A stretch of 64,000 nucleotides of DNA from Streptomyces sp. NBC_00358 (GCF_036099295.1 NZ_CP107976.1:6076001-6140000), one strand, 5' to 3'; shown: positions 49,664 to 58,211, counted from the first letter of the stretch. Notes: generated by a model from the sequence alone, not told the origin. Numbers and translations are program-made.

Positions 49664-50860
49664 TCACCGGGCGGTCAAGCACGCGGAACCCAGCGGATCG
49701 CGGTACAGGACGTCGAGCGCCACCGACCCGCCCGCCACGGCCAGCACCGAGTCCGGGAAGCTGGTGGGGAGGACCGCGGACGCCCGCTCCGGGCCCACCG
49801 CCTCGCGCAGCGCTCCGAGGCAGTCCTCCCGGTACACGGCACCGATCTCGGTGACGACGACGGTCTCCGGATTGAGCACGTCGAGCAGCAGCCGTACCGC
49901 CCGCCCGGTCATCCGGGAGCGCTCCATCAGCAGCCGTACGGCCGCCGGGTCGCCCTCGGCCGCGACGGTGAGCACATGCTGGGGGTTCGAGCCGTCGATG
50001 ACACCCAGCTCCCGGGCCCGCCGGCACAGGGTCCGTTCGCTCAGTTCGGCCTGGAGGCACCCGGTCCGTCCGCACTCGCAGCGCTCCGATCCGCCTGTCA
50101 GGGGGAGATGGGCGATGGCACCGGCCTGCGAGCGGGGCCCGTAGTGCACCTGGTCGTGCGTGGCGAAGGCGGCGTCCACCACGTTGCCGGCGAAGAGATG
50201 CAGCACGCTCCGGCTTCCCCGGGCCCGGCCGAACAGCCGCTCCCCGTTGACCAACGCCCGTGCGTGGCCGTCCACATGGACCGGCAGCCCCGTGCGCGCC
50301 CCGACGGCCTCCCGGACGGCGACGTCGCGCCAGCCCAGCAGCGTGTGCTCCACGATCGTGCCGGAGTCCGGGTCGACCCAGCCGCCGGCCGCCACCCCGA
50401 TGCCCAGGGGTGTCCGGCCGCGGGCTCCGGCGAGGAGGGCGGCGATCCCGTCCGCGGCGTTCGCGAGGACGAGGCCCGGCTCGGTGCGGTCGTGCCGCAG
50501 CCGCTTCTCGGCGAGGACACGCCCGCGCAGGTCCAGCAGCGCGACGGTCGTGTACGGCACGGCCACGTGTACCCCGCCGACCACGAACCGGGAGTGGTCC
50601 AGGTCGATCGGGAGATGCGGCCGCCCGACCCCGCCCGACCTGTGGGGCGCGGCGGCCTCCCGGATCAGGCCGCGTTCGGTGAACCGGGCGCAGTAGTCGG
50701 TCACCGACGCCGGGGAGAGCCCGGTCAGCCGGGAGATGGTGCTGCGGGCGACCGGCCCGTGCTCCAGCACCGACCGCAGGATCACGCTGGCGCTGGCCCG
50801 GCGCCGGTCGAGTACGGGGGAGGGCGGGGACGTCGAAGGGGGTGCCACGGTACTGGCCAT
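49664..50860 (-). CDS. ROK-family transcriptional regulator linked to the organosulfur operon
   Basis: ATG 50860 follows GAGGAAG. The 398-residue protein has an N-terminal winged helix (ARSTISRLTGLSPASVTDYC), a ROK kinase-like domain (PLGIGVAAGGWVDPDSGTIV, VHVDGHARALVNGE) and the zinc motif CECGRTGCLQAE. It lies directly upstream of the organosulfur operon on the same strand, 112 bp before the operon's leader peptide, and has its own leader peptide at 50989-51075. ROK proteins usually answer to sugars. Here the context predicts a role in sulfur-source control, perhaps sensing a sulfated or sulfonated sugar. Confidence 0.9.
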   Translation of the reverse strand: MASTVAPPSTSPPSPVLDRRRASASVILRSVLEHGPVARSTISRLTGLSPASVTDYCARFTERGLIREAAAPHRSGGVGRPHLPIDLDHSRFVVGGVHVAVPYTTVALLDLRGRVLAEKRLRHDRTEPGLVLANAADGIAALLAGARGRTPLGIGVAAGGWVDPDSGTIVEHTLLGWRDVAVREAVGARTGLPVHVDGHARALVNGERLFGRARGSRSVLHLFAGNVVDAAFATHDQVHYGPRSQAGAIAHLPLTGGSERCECGRTGCLQAELSERTLCRRARELGVIDGSNPQHVLTVAAEGDPAAVRLLMERSRMTGRAVRLLLDVLNPETVVVTEIGAVYREDCLGALREAVGPERASAVLPTSFPDSVLAVAGGSVALDVLYRDPLGSACLTAR

Positions 50861-50988
50861 GGGGTTCTTCCTCGGGAGCTGGTCCGGTACTGCGCCGTCA
50901 CGTACGCCACGTCACCTCGGGTGGGACGAGCGTCTGGTGTGGTCCGCTGTGGTCGCGTCTCGGCGAGCCGGATCCGCTCCGCCCCGCC

Positions 50989-51075
50989 TCAGGACGGACG
51001 GCGACAGGTGGCAGTGCCCTGGCGTCGCAGGTCGACATAGCGACGCGACGAGAAGTTCAGGGCCTGGGGAACCAT
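50989..51075 (-). CDS. Cys-containing leader peptide upstream of the ROK regulator
   Basis: ATG 51075 to TGA 50989 encodes 28 residues. The core reads SSRRYVDLRRQGTATCRRPS, a close match to the sulfur-gene leader peptide pattern (Arg-Arg, VDL, Arg, Cys-Arg near the end). There is no ribosome site. CTGGCA (51112-51107), 18 bases, TACCCT (51088-51083) and 7 bases to the ATG is the same geometry as the leader at 49551, so both look leaderless. It lies 128 bp before the ROK start and would couple regulator synthesis to cysteine supply. Confidence 0.75.
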   Translation of the reverse strand: MVPQALNFSSRRYVDLRRQGTATCRRPS

Positions 51076-51082
51076 GGGGTGA

Positions 51083-51112
51083 AGGGTAGGGGTTGGCCGG
51101 ACGGCCTGCCAG
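51083..51112 (-). promoter_or_regulatory. Promoter of the ROK regulator leader
   Basis: CTGGCA at 51112-51107, spacer 18, TACCCT at 51088-51083 on the minus strand; the leader ATG follows 7 bases later. Confidence 0.5.
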
Positions 51113-51463
51113 GTACGCCCAAGGACCGGACAGCCCTGGCCCGTTCCCCTTCCGGCCCGCCTCCGGCCCGGCCCGTACCGCTTGGCGGAGGCCGGGCGCC
51201 GCGAAACGCTCTTTGGTGAGTTTCCACAGTCCGGCCCCGAACCGCCCCGTAGCGGAAACGACTTCACCTCAGTGACCAGCATCACCTTCGGGCGGGTGTA
51301 CCGGGCACTCTTTGTAAGGAGCCCACCAAGCTCGTGATCCGCGCTTTGTCGAGCACTGACGGTGATCGCCCGTATCCCCCTGGGATAGCGTCGCCGTGTC
51401 CCGACCTGTCCTCCCCCGAGCTCCCCGCGAGCCAAGGGGGTAACCCCGTTCGCCGGAGTCCTC
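51113..51463. other. Intergenic region between divergent ROK leader and bioY
   Basis: No supported gene lies here. It must contain the bioY promoter; TAGCGT near 51387 is a possible -10. I recognise no riboswitch or tRNA. Confidence 0.4.
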
Positions 51464-52048
51464 ATGAGCACCGCTGTCGCCACGCCCTCCCGACCCGGCG
51501 AGGTCCTCGCCGACCTTCTTCCGGCTTCCCGCGTCCGCGACGCAGCCCTCGTGCTCGGCGGTGCCGCGCTCACCGGCCTCGCCGCCCAGATCTCGCTGCC
51601 CGTCCCGGGTTCCCCGGTGCCGGTGACCGGCCAGACCTTCGCCGCGCTGCTCGTCGGCACGGCGCTCGGCGCGCGTCGGGGCTTCCTGTCGCTCGCGGTG
51701 TACGCGCTGGTCGGCATGGTCGGCGTCCCGTGGTTCGCGGACGGCGGCTCCGGTGCCGCGGCACCGTCCTTCGGCTACATCCTCGGCATGCTGCTCGCGT
51801 CCACCGTCGTGGGCGCCCTGGCCCGCCGCGGCGCCGACCGCTCCGTCCTGCGCATGGCGGGCACGATGCTGCTCGGCGAGGCGATCGTCTACGCGGTCGG
51901 CGTTCCGTACCTGGCCCTGGCCACCGGCATGTCGGCGAGCGCGGCCGTCGCGGCCGGCCTCACCCCGTTCCTGATAGGTGACGTCCTCAAGGCCGCCCTG
52001 GCGATGGGCGTCCTGCCCACGGCGTGGAAGCTCGTCGACAAGAAGTGA
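51464..52048 (+). CDS. bioY: Biotin transporter BioY
   Basis: ATG 51464 follows GGAG at 6 bases. The 194-residue membrane protein has the BioY S-component pattern: AQISLPVPGSPVPVTGQTFA, ALLVGTALGARRGFLSLAVY, then GYILGMLLASTVVGAL, and a C-terminal KAALAMGVLPTAWKLV. It binds biotin in the membrane as the substrate unit of an ECF transporter. No EcfA/EcfT genes are adjacent, so it either works alone or shares an energising module elsewhere. A strong terminator follows. Confidence 0.95.
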   Translation: MSTAVATPSRPGEVLADLLPASRVRDAALVLGGAALTGLAAQISLPVPGSPVPVTGQTFAALLVGTALGARRGFLSLAVYALVGMVGVPWFADGGSGAAAPSFGYILGMLLASTVVGALARRGADRSVLRMAGTMLLGEAIVYAVGVPYLALATGMSASAAVAAGLTPFLIGDVLKAALAMGVLPTAWKLVDKK

Positions 52049-52120
52049 CACCCACGTCGCCGACGTGACCGGGCCGGCGGCCCGATGACACTCGCGTCCG
52101 TGCCGTTGTCGTTCCGTGCG

Positions 52121-52159
52121 AGAGGCTCGCCCGGTCGTGTTCCGACCGGGCGAGCCTCT
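52121..52159. terminator. Strong hairpin between bioY and the LPKTG-protein gene
   Basis: AGAGGCTCGCCCGGTCG (52121-52137) pairs exactly with its complement (52143-52159), a 17-bp stem with loop 5 and a T-rich tail on the plus strand. It serves two convergent genes. Confidence 0.88.
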
Positions 52160-52190
52160 TCGTTCTCCGGACCGCTGTCGCGTCCCGCGG

Positions 52191-52910
52191 TCAGCGTTCC
52201 TGCCGGGGCCTGCGGCTGACCCACCACAGTCCTGCCGCCCCGGCCGACATCAGTGCGGCGCCCGCCATGCCGAGCGGCAGGGCGTCGGTTCCGGCCCCGG
52301 TCTTCGGCAACTGGTCGCCGCCCGGTGCCACGGGTTTGTTGTCCGTGCCCAGCAGCAGTGGGGTGGCCGGGGCGTCCGGCGACGGGTTCGTCGTACCGAA
52401 CGGAACGGGACCCTGCTGCCAGTACGTCTTCTTCCCGTCGCTCGTCTGGACCGGAAGGCAGATCTTTCCGGTCCTGCTCGGATCGAACGTCGCGTCGACG
52501 TCGTACGATTTCGACTTGCCCGCCGCGAGATTCCCGGTGGAACAGATGAAACCGCTGTTCGATCCCGTGGGGAGATCCTTTTCCGCCATGGCGGCGCAGC
52601 CTTTGACGTTCTTGACCTTCAGGCCGTCGAAGCCGACCACCAGCAGCCTGATATCGCCGCTTTCCTTGGTCCCTTCGTTCTTTACCGTGGCGGTAATCGC
52701 CGTCTTCTGAGTACTGTTGTCCACCGAGATTTTCTCCGGCAGCAGCGTGGTCACCCGCACGCCCGCCGGCGGCTTGTCCATCGCCTTTCCGCCCTTGCCG
52801 CTCCCCGGTCCCTGGTCGTCCGCGACGGCGGTGTGGGAAAGGATCATCACGGTCGAGAAGCAGGCCGTGAGCAGCGATCCCGTAATGGTCGTCGTCCGAC
52901 GAGAACTCAT
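52191..52910 (-). CDS. Secreted LPKTG sortase-anchored surface protein
   Basis: ATG 52910 follows AAGGGGGG. The 239-residue protein has a signal peptide (SLLTACFSTVMILSHTAVA) and a mature beta-rich domain with two Cys (VKGCAAMAEK and GFICSTGN). A Pro-rich stalk leads to the sorting signal at about 201-239: LPKTG, a hydrophobic helix (LPLGMAGAALMSAGAAGLWW) and the basic tail SRRPRQER. It should be joined to peptidoglycan by a sortase, none of which is encoded in the window. The gene is AT-richer than its neighbours in its first half. The function of the exposed domain is unknown. Confidence 0.88.
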   Translation of the reverse strand: MSSRRTTTITGSLLTACFSTVMILSHTAVADDQGPGSGKGGKAMDKPPAGVRVTTLLPEKISVDNSTQKTAITATVKNEGTKESGDIRLLVVGFDGLKVKNVKGCAAMAEKDLPTGSNSGFICSTGNLAAGKSKSYDVDATFDPSRTGKICLPVQTSDGKKTYWQQGPVPFGTTNPSPDAPATPLLLGTDNKPVAPGGDQLPKTGAGTDALPLGMAGAALMSAGAAGLWWVSRRPRQER

Positions 52911-53030
52911 GTTCGCCCCCCTTGGCTGCGCCTGAATTCGCAGTACTTGAAGAGGTACCACAAGATTTCTCCGCACTATGCTGGTACGGCCTGAAGTGTG
53001 ACCATTGTGTTTCCGCTGTGACGGACGAAT

Positions 53031-55763
53031 GTGGCTGATGTTGAGGGGGTGCAGAGATTGTCGGCGAACGTACAGGGCGGTGTTCCGGGACTATTGGTGA
53101 CCGGACGTTATCGACTGGTCGAGAGTATTGGTCAGGGGGGAATGGGGCGGGTGTGGCGAGCCGCCGACGAAATGCTCGACCGGCAGGTCGCGGTCAAGGA
53201 AATGCGCATAGACGGACTCGATCCCGAGGACACCCGCACGCGCCGGGAACGCACGCTGCGCGAGGCGAGGGCGACGGCGCGGATCGACCATCCCCATGTC
53301 GTCCGCATCTACGACGTGGTGGACGCGGGCGAGCGGCTGTGGATCGTCATGGAGCTCGTCGCGGGCCGCTCCCTCGAACGGATCGTGGTCGAGGACGGGC
53401 CGCTGGACGTGCGCGAGGCGGCCCGGGTCGGACTCGAACTGGTCGGGGCGCTGCGCCAGGTGCATGCCCAGGGAGTGCTGCACCGCGACATCAAGCCGGG
53501 CAACGTCCTGGTCGAGCGCGCCGCACGCCGGCGTGTGGTCCTCACCGACTTCGGGATCGCCGCGCTCCAGGACGCCGAGGCGCTCACGATGGCCGGGATG
53601 CTCGTCGGGTCCCCCGACTACATGGCGCCCGAGCGGATCTCCGGCCGCCCGCAGGGCCCGCCCTCCGACGTGTGGTCCCTCGGCGCCACGCTCTGCGCGG
53701 CCCTCGGCGGCCGCTCCCCGTTCTCCCGCTCCACCACCCTCGCGACCCTGCACGCGGTTCTCTACGAGGAGCCTGAACTCCCGTCTGGCGCAGGTGAGTT
53801 ACGAGAGATACTGGCCGCCCTCCTGGAGAAGGACCCGACCACGCGACCCGATCTGGAGGAACTCGAGGCGGGACTTGGGGAACTCGTCGGTCCGCCGGTG
53901 AGGAGCACCCGGAGTCCCGCCGGACCGGCGACCGGCGGGTCCGCGTACGAGGTCGCCGCCCGGGTCGAGTCCGAGACCGTGCGTGAGCCCCTTCCCGGGG
54001 GTCCCGCGCACCCACCCGTCCCAGAACCCGAGCACGCGCCGCGGCCCACCCCGGAGCAGGGCCACGCTCCGGGCCGAGTTCCGGCCCAGGACCCGGGCCT
54101 CGCTCCGGGCCAGGATCCGGGCCGTATTCCGGGCCAGGACCCGGTCCTCGCTCCGGGCCACGCTCCGGGCCGTGTTCCGGGCCAGGATCCGGTCCTCGCT
54201 CCGGACTGTGTTCCGGCCCGGGACCCGGCCCAGGACCCGGGCCAGGACCTGGCCCAGGATCCGGGCCCCCTTCCGGACCAGGATCCGGGCCCCCTTCCGG
54301 ACCGTGAGGCAGACAGCGAGCCGGATCCCGGGCAGCGGTCCGGGAGCGCGTCCGAGCGGACCCCCGCGTCCGATCCTGCTCCGGCGCACGGTCCGACCCC
54401 GGTGCGCGAGCCCGTCGCCGCCCGCGATCCGCGACGGCCGGGACCGGCACCTTTCGCCGACCGCCGACCCGAGCCCGCCCCCGATCCCCAACCTCGGCCC
54501 GAGCCCGCCCCCGATCCCGAGCGCCGGCCGCGACCCCAGCCCGAGCCCGAACCTGCCTCCGATCCCCAACCTCGGCCCGAGCCCCAAGCTCGACCCCAAC
54601 CCCAACCCCAGCCTCAAGCTCGACGCCAACCCCAATCCCAACCCGAGCCCGACCCGGAACCCGACCCGGAACCCCACCCGGAATCCCGCCCGGAACCCCG
54701 CCCCGACCTCGAAGTCCGCCCCGAACCCGGAATCGAGCCGGAGTACTACTCCGTGCACGACGCCGTTCCGGTCCGGCGTACTTCGCCCCGGAAGAGCCCG
54801 CCCGACTTCCGGATGGACTCTCGGGCGCGCTCCCCGGAGTACTCCGGGGGCTCCGGACCCGAAGCCGCCGCCCGGGGTTCCGAGGCGTCGTCGACAGCCA
54901 ACGCCTCCACCGAAGTCCCCTCCGAGGCGCGCACGGAGCCCGGCTCGCGGACCCCGTCCGAACCGCGGGCGGAGTCCGGCTCGCGTCTCGCCTCTCAACT
55001 GCCCACGGCACCCGTGCCCGTAGCCCCGCCCCCAGGTGAACTCCCGGGCCCCGCCGTACCGTCCGGCTCCGAGAACGGGCGGAGCGCGAGCGAGGGCGGG
55101 CGGAAGAGGCGGGGCCGGAACGAGGGCCGGAGGCGGGGCCGGGACGGACGGCGTATCGGATTCGCCGCCGCCGGGGTCGTCGCGGCGGGAGCGGTCGCCT
55201 GGATCGTCGTCGCGACGACCGGCGGATCGCCCGGCGGCAGTACCGGGGCCGCCGCGGGGCCGTCCGCGTCGAAGACCGCCACCACCGGCGGCCTCTCGTC
55301 CGCGTCACCCACCGTCGAGGGCACCTCACGCCCGCCCAGCCTGCCCCCGGGTGCGCACCGGGAGGCCGGCGGATACGCGTGGGTGACGCCCAGGGGCTGG
55401 CGGAGAGATCTGCAGACCGGCTCCGAGGTGCACTACACCGCGCCGGACGGGGCCCAGGAACTCGTGGCCAAGTCCTCCCTCGCCAAGGGGAATCTGATGG
55501 ACACCTGGACGACCTCCGAGCAGAACGCCCACCAGGGGCAGGACTACCGGAAGATCCGGCTGGAGGAGACGACGTTCCGGGGCCGGACCGCGATCGTCTG
55601 GGAGTACACCTTCACGCTCAAGGGGGTGCACTGGCACGCACGGCTGCTCGGCTTCGACGCCGAGGGAACGTCGTACCAGATCAACACCTGGTACCACCAG
55701 GACACCGAGGGCCAGGCGCTCAAGGTCTACGACCGGGTCGAGAACAGCTTCACCGTGCTGTGA
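53031..55763 (+). CDS. Transmembrane Ser/Thr protein kinase with repetitive linker and TTA codon
   Basis: The 910-residue frame starts at GTG 53031 without a strong ribosome site. The PknB-type kinase domain (about 25-285) is complete: glycine loop IGQGGMGRVW, Lys56 (VAVKEM), HRDIKPGN (151-158), DFG with Asp173, then GSPDYMAPE. Residues 349-424 are nineteen tetrapeptides of the form xxP(G/A/V/D), and about 478-573 is a Pro/Glu/Asp/Arg tract. A basic block precedes one membrane helix (about 711-735). A ~130-residue extracellular domain follows (YAWVTPRGWRRDLQTG to the end). Leu257 is encoded by TTA, so translation should need the bldA tRNA, typical of developmental or late genes. Confidence 0.92.
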   Translation: MADVEGVQRLSANVQGGVPGLLVTGRYRLVESIGQGGMGRVWRAADEMLDRQVAVKEMRIDGLDPEDTRTRRERTLREARATARIDHPHVVRIYDVVDAGERLWIVMELVAGRSLERIVVEDGPLDVREAARVGLELVGALRQVHAQGVLHRDIKPGNVLVERAARRRVVLTDFGIAALQDAEALTMAGMLVGSPDYMAPERISGRPQGPPSDVWSLGATLCAALGGRSPFSRSTTLATLHAVLYEEPELPSGAGELREILAALLEKDPTTRPDLEELEAGLGELVGPPVRSTRSPAGPATGGSAYEVAARVESETVREPLPGGPAHPPVPEPEHAPRPTPEQGHAPGRVPAQDPGLAPGQDPGRIPGQDPVLAPGHAPGRVPGQDPVLAPDCVPARDPAQDPGQDLAQDPGPLPDQDPGPLPDREADSEPDPGQRSGSASERTPASDPAPAHGPTPVREPVAARDPRRPGPAPFADRRPEPAPDPQPRPEPAPDPERRPRPQPEPEPASDPQPRPEPQARPQPQPQPQARRQPQSQPEPDPEPDPEPHPESRPEPRPDLEVRPEPGIEPEYYSVHDAVPVRRTSPRKSPPDFRMDSRARSPEYSGGSGPEAAARGSEASSTANASTEVPSEARTEPGSRTPSEPRAESGSRLASQLPTAPVPVAPPPGELPGPAVPSGSENGRSASEGGRKRRGRNEGRRRGRDGRRIGFAAAGVVAAGAVAWIVVATTGGSPGGSTGAAAGPSASKTATTGGLSSASPTVEGTSRPPSLPPGAHREAGGYAWVTPRGWRRDLQTGSEVHYTAPDGAQELVAKSSLAKGNLMDTWTTSEQNAHQGQDYRKIRLEETTFRGRTAIVWEYTFTLKGVHWHARLLGFDAEGTSYQINTWYHQDTEGQALKVYDRVENSFTVL
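54075..54302. repeat. 12-bp repeat tract, 19 units, within the kinase gene
   Basis: The reading frame gives nineteen tetrapeptides (for example QDPG, LAPG, RVPG, QDPV). Longer blocks are duplicated: PGQDPVLAPGHAPGRV recurs in part 12 codons later. The period is 12 bp in frame, which preserves the protein through expansion or loss. Confidence 0.85.
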
Positions 55764-55796
55764 GCCGCCGGCCGCCGTCCCGGCTCACCGGAAGGC

Positions 55797-55843
55797 GGGG
55801 TGAAGCAGGGGTGGAGCAGGGGGAAGCAGGGGGGAAGCAGGGG
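55797..55843 (+). other. Potential G-quadruplex tract after the kinase gene
   Basis: Five runs of four to six G (55797, 55808, 55819, 55829, 55840) are separated by 5-7 bases, mostly (G)AAGCA or TGGAGCA. This meets the usual pattern for G-quadruplex DNA or RNA in the kinase 3' region. Confidence 0.6.
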
Positions 55844-55849
55844 TACGGA

Positions 55850-55883
55850 GAGGGGCCCGGGGCGGACACGCCACGGGCCCCTC
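55850..55883. terminator. Hairpin between kinase and amino-acid permease genes
   Basis: GAGGGGCCCG (55850-55859) pairs with CGGGCCCCTC (55874-55883), loop 14, between convergent genes. Confidence 0.6.
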
Positions 55884-55906
55884 CTCGCTCAGGCTTCGGC
55901 GGCGGG

Positions 55907-57409
55907 TCAGGCGCCGACCTCGGCCTGGGTCCTGTCGTCGCGCTCCTCGTCGCGAGCCCCGCTCGCGAGTGGCCGCGCCGACGGCCGGGCGCCCGCCCCG
56001 GTCTTCTGCCGGACGAACGCGATGACCAGCACGATCGCCGCGACGAGCAGCGAGAGCAGTACGGTCTCCCGGCCGTCGTGCTCGGTGTCGGTCAGCATGT
56101 AGCCGAGCACGAAGACGATCATCGCGGCGGTCGCCCAGGTCAGGTACGGGTAGAGCCACATCCGCACCACGAGCTTCTCCGGCGCCTCACGCTGGATGAT
56201 CTTCCGCATCCGGAGCTGCGAGAAGCAGATGGCGAGCCACACGAACAGGGCGACCGCACCGGAGGAGTTGACCAGGAAGAGGAAGACCGAGTCCGGGAAC
56301 TTGTAGTTGAAGAAGACGGCCACGAAGCCGAACACGACCGAGACGACGATGGCGGTCATCGGCACACCGCGCCGCGTGGTCCTGGCGAACGCCTTCGGCG
56401 CGTCGCCGCGCTGACCGAGCGAGAAGGCCATCCGGGAGGCGGTGTAGAGGCCGGAGTTGAGGCAGGACAGCACGGACGTCAGCACGATGACGTTCATGAT
56501 CTGACCGGCGTGCGCGATGCCGAGGGAGTCAAGGGCGGCGACGTACGAGCCCTTGTCCTTGATGGACGGGTCGTTCCACGGCAGCAGGGCGACGACGACG
56601 AGGATCGAGCCCAGGTAGAAGACGGCGATACGCCAGATGATGCTGTTCGTCGACTTGGTGACGGCCCGCTGCGGGTCCTCGGACTCGCCTGCCGCGAGGG
56701 TCGCGATCTCGCTGCCCATGAAGGAGAAGACGACCAGCAGCACACCGGTGAGGATCGTGCCGGGACCGTGCGGCAGGAAGCCGCCGTGGTCGGTCAGATT
56801 GCCCAGGCCCGCCTTCGGGGCGTCCACACCCGGCAGCACCCCGAAGATCGCGAGTGCGCCGACCAGGATGAACGCGCCGATCGCCACGACCTTGATCCCG
56901 GCGAACCAGAACTCGAACTCGCCGTACGAGCCGACCGATACCAGGTTGGTGGCCGTGAGCACCACCATCACGATGAGCGCCCAGCCCCACTGCGGTACGC
57001 CGGGCATCCACCCTTCGAGGATCTTGGCGCCGGCGGTGGCCTCCACGGCCAGCACCACCACCCAGAAGAACCAGTACAGCCAGCCGATCGAGAAGCCGGC
57101 CCAGCGGCCGAGCGCCCGGTCGGCGTGCGCGGAGAACGAGCCCGACGTCGGGTTGGCGGCGGACATCTCGCCGAGCATCCGCATCACCAGCACCACGAGC
57201 GTGCCGACGAGCGCGTACGAGAGAAGGATGCCGGGGCCCGCCGTGGCGATGCCGGTACTGGAGCCGACGAAGAGCCCGGCGCCGATGACGCCGCCGATCG
57301 CGATCATCGACAGATGACGGTTCTTGAGCCCGGCCTGGAGGCCGCCACCGGGTTCTCCGGGGCCTCCGGGGGCCTGTGCGGCCTTCGTGGGGGTCGGCTG
57401 CGAGGTCAT
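55907..57409 (-). CDS. Amino-acid permease (APC family, GabP/AnsP type)
   Basis: ATG 57409 has AAAGGA about 9 bases upstream. The 500-residue protein has twelve predicted helices and the APC signature LKNRHLSMIAIGGVIGAGLF followed by VGSSTGIATAGPG. Typical inner motifs are FSFMGSEIATLAAGESEDPQ and SCLNSGLYTASRMAFSLGQR. It imports an amino acid or GABA by proton symport. The C-terminus is charged and cytoplasmic. It is monocistronic; the substrate cannot be fixed from sequence. Confidence 0.93.
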   Translation of the reverse strand: MTSQPTPTKAAQAPGGPGEPGGGLQAGLKNRHLSMIAIGGVIGAGLFVGSSTGIATAGPGILLSYALVGTLVVLVMRMLGEMSAANPTSGSFSAHADRALGRWAGFSIGWLYWFFWVVVLAVEATAGAKILEGWMPGVPQWGWALIVMVVLTATNLVSVGSYGEFEFWFAGIKVVAIGAFILVGALAIFGVLPGVDAPKAGLGNLTDHGGFLPHGPGTILTGVLLVVFSFMGSEIATLAAGESEDPQRAVTKSTNSIIWRIAVFYLGSILVVVALLPWNDPSIKDKGSYVAALDSLGIAHAGQIMNVIVLTSVLSCLNSGLYTASRMAFSLGQRGDAPKAFARTTRRGVPMTAIVVSVVFGFVAVFFNYKFPDSVFLFLVNSSGAVALFVWLAICFSQLRMRKIIQREAPEKLVVRMWLYPYLTWATAAMIVFVLGYMLTDTEHDGRETVLLSLLVAAIVLVIAFVRQKTGAGARPSARPLASGARDEERDDRTQAEVGA

Positions 57410-57668
57410 GAGGGGGATTCCTTTGCGCCGGATGAGCAGATTCCCGTACAGAGCGCCCAACCCGTACGAGCGGTGTACGGGGCGCGCTCTGATCCATCGT
57501 GTGGACCGGCGTACGAGTTGGTCCAGTGAAACGGAGGCAAAGGAATTCGTGAACCTTTGAATCCAGATCGTTACTTGAGGTTTCCTTGAGGTTCTATAGG
57601 ATTGCTCGTGTTTTTCCAGCGCCTGCCCCGGCGAGGCCGATCGGAAACCGTCGTGTCACACTCGAACC

Positions 57669-58157
57669 ATGCGCGTGTATCTCGGCTCCGATCATGCCGG
57701 TCTCGAACTGAAGAACCACCTCGTCGAGTGGCTCAAGGCCGCCGGCCACGAGCCCGTCGACTGCGGGCCCCACATCTATGACGCCCAGGACGACTACCCG
57801 CCGTTCTGCCTCCGCGCGGCGGAGCGCACCGTGGCCGACCCGGACGCCCTCGGCGTCGTGATCGGCGGCTCGGGCAACGGCGAGCAGATCGCCGCGAACA
57901 AGGTCGCCGGCGTACGGGCCGTACTCGCCTGGAGCGAGGAGACCGCGGCGCTGGGCCGCGAGCACAACAACGCCAACGTCATCTCCGTGGGCGCCCGTAT
58001 GCACACCCAGGAGGAGGCGACGAAGTTCGTCGAGACCTTCCTCGGCACTCCCTTCACCGGCGAGGAGCGCCACGTCCGCCGCATCGAGATGCTCGCGGAC
58101 TACGAGAAGACTCGGGAACTCCCGCCGATCCCCGCCCATCACCCGCAGCAGCCGTAG
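57669..58157 (+). CDS. rpiB: Ribose-5-phosphate isomerase B
   Basis: The 162-residue enzyme opens MRVYLGSDHAGLELKNHLVE and contains GGSGNGEQIAANKVAGVRA. Glu72 replaces the catalytic Cys of the E. coli enzyme, as in mycobacterial RpiB. The His in REHNNANVISVGAR is also present. It interconverts ribose-5-phosphate and ribulose-5-phosphate in the pentose phosphate pathway. There is no ribosome site before ATG 57669, so it may be leaderless. It is followed after 54 bp by a DNA glycosylase gene on the same strand. Confidence 0.96.
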   Translation: MRVYLGSDHAGLELKNHLVEWLKAAGHEPVDCGPHIYDAQDDYPPFCLRAAERTVADPDALGVVIGGSGNGEQIAANKVAGVRAVLAWSEETAALGREHNNANVISVGARMHTQEEATKFVETFLGTPFTGEERHVRRIEMLADYEKTRELPPIPAHHPQQP

Positions 58158-58211
58158 GCGACGGCACCGCCCGTCCGACTGGTCGTCGGACGACAGACAG
58201 CAGGAGGAGCG

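Noticed and set aside
51221..51400. Possible tRNA or riboswitch upstream of bioY
   Set aside because: I could not build a cloverleaf or a known riboswitch core from it.
54075..54302. CRISPR or non-coding satellite
   Set aside because: The 12-bp period keeps the kinase frame open and codes a regular tetrapeptide, so it is a coding repeat.
53584..55329. Long minus-strand frames opposite the kinase
   Set aside because: They mirror the repeat-rich kinase linker; the plus strand has the complete kinase motif set and sensor domain.
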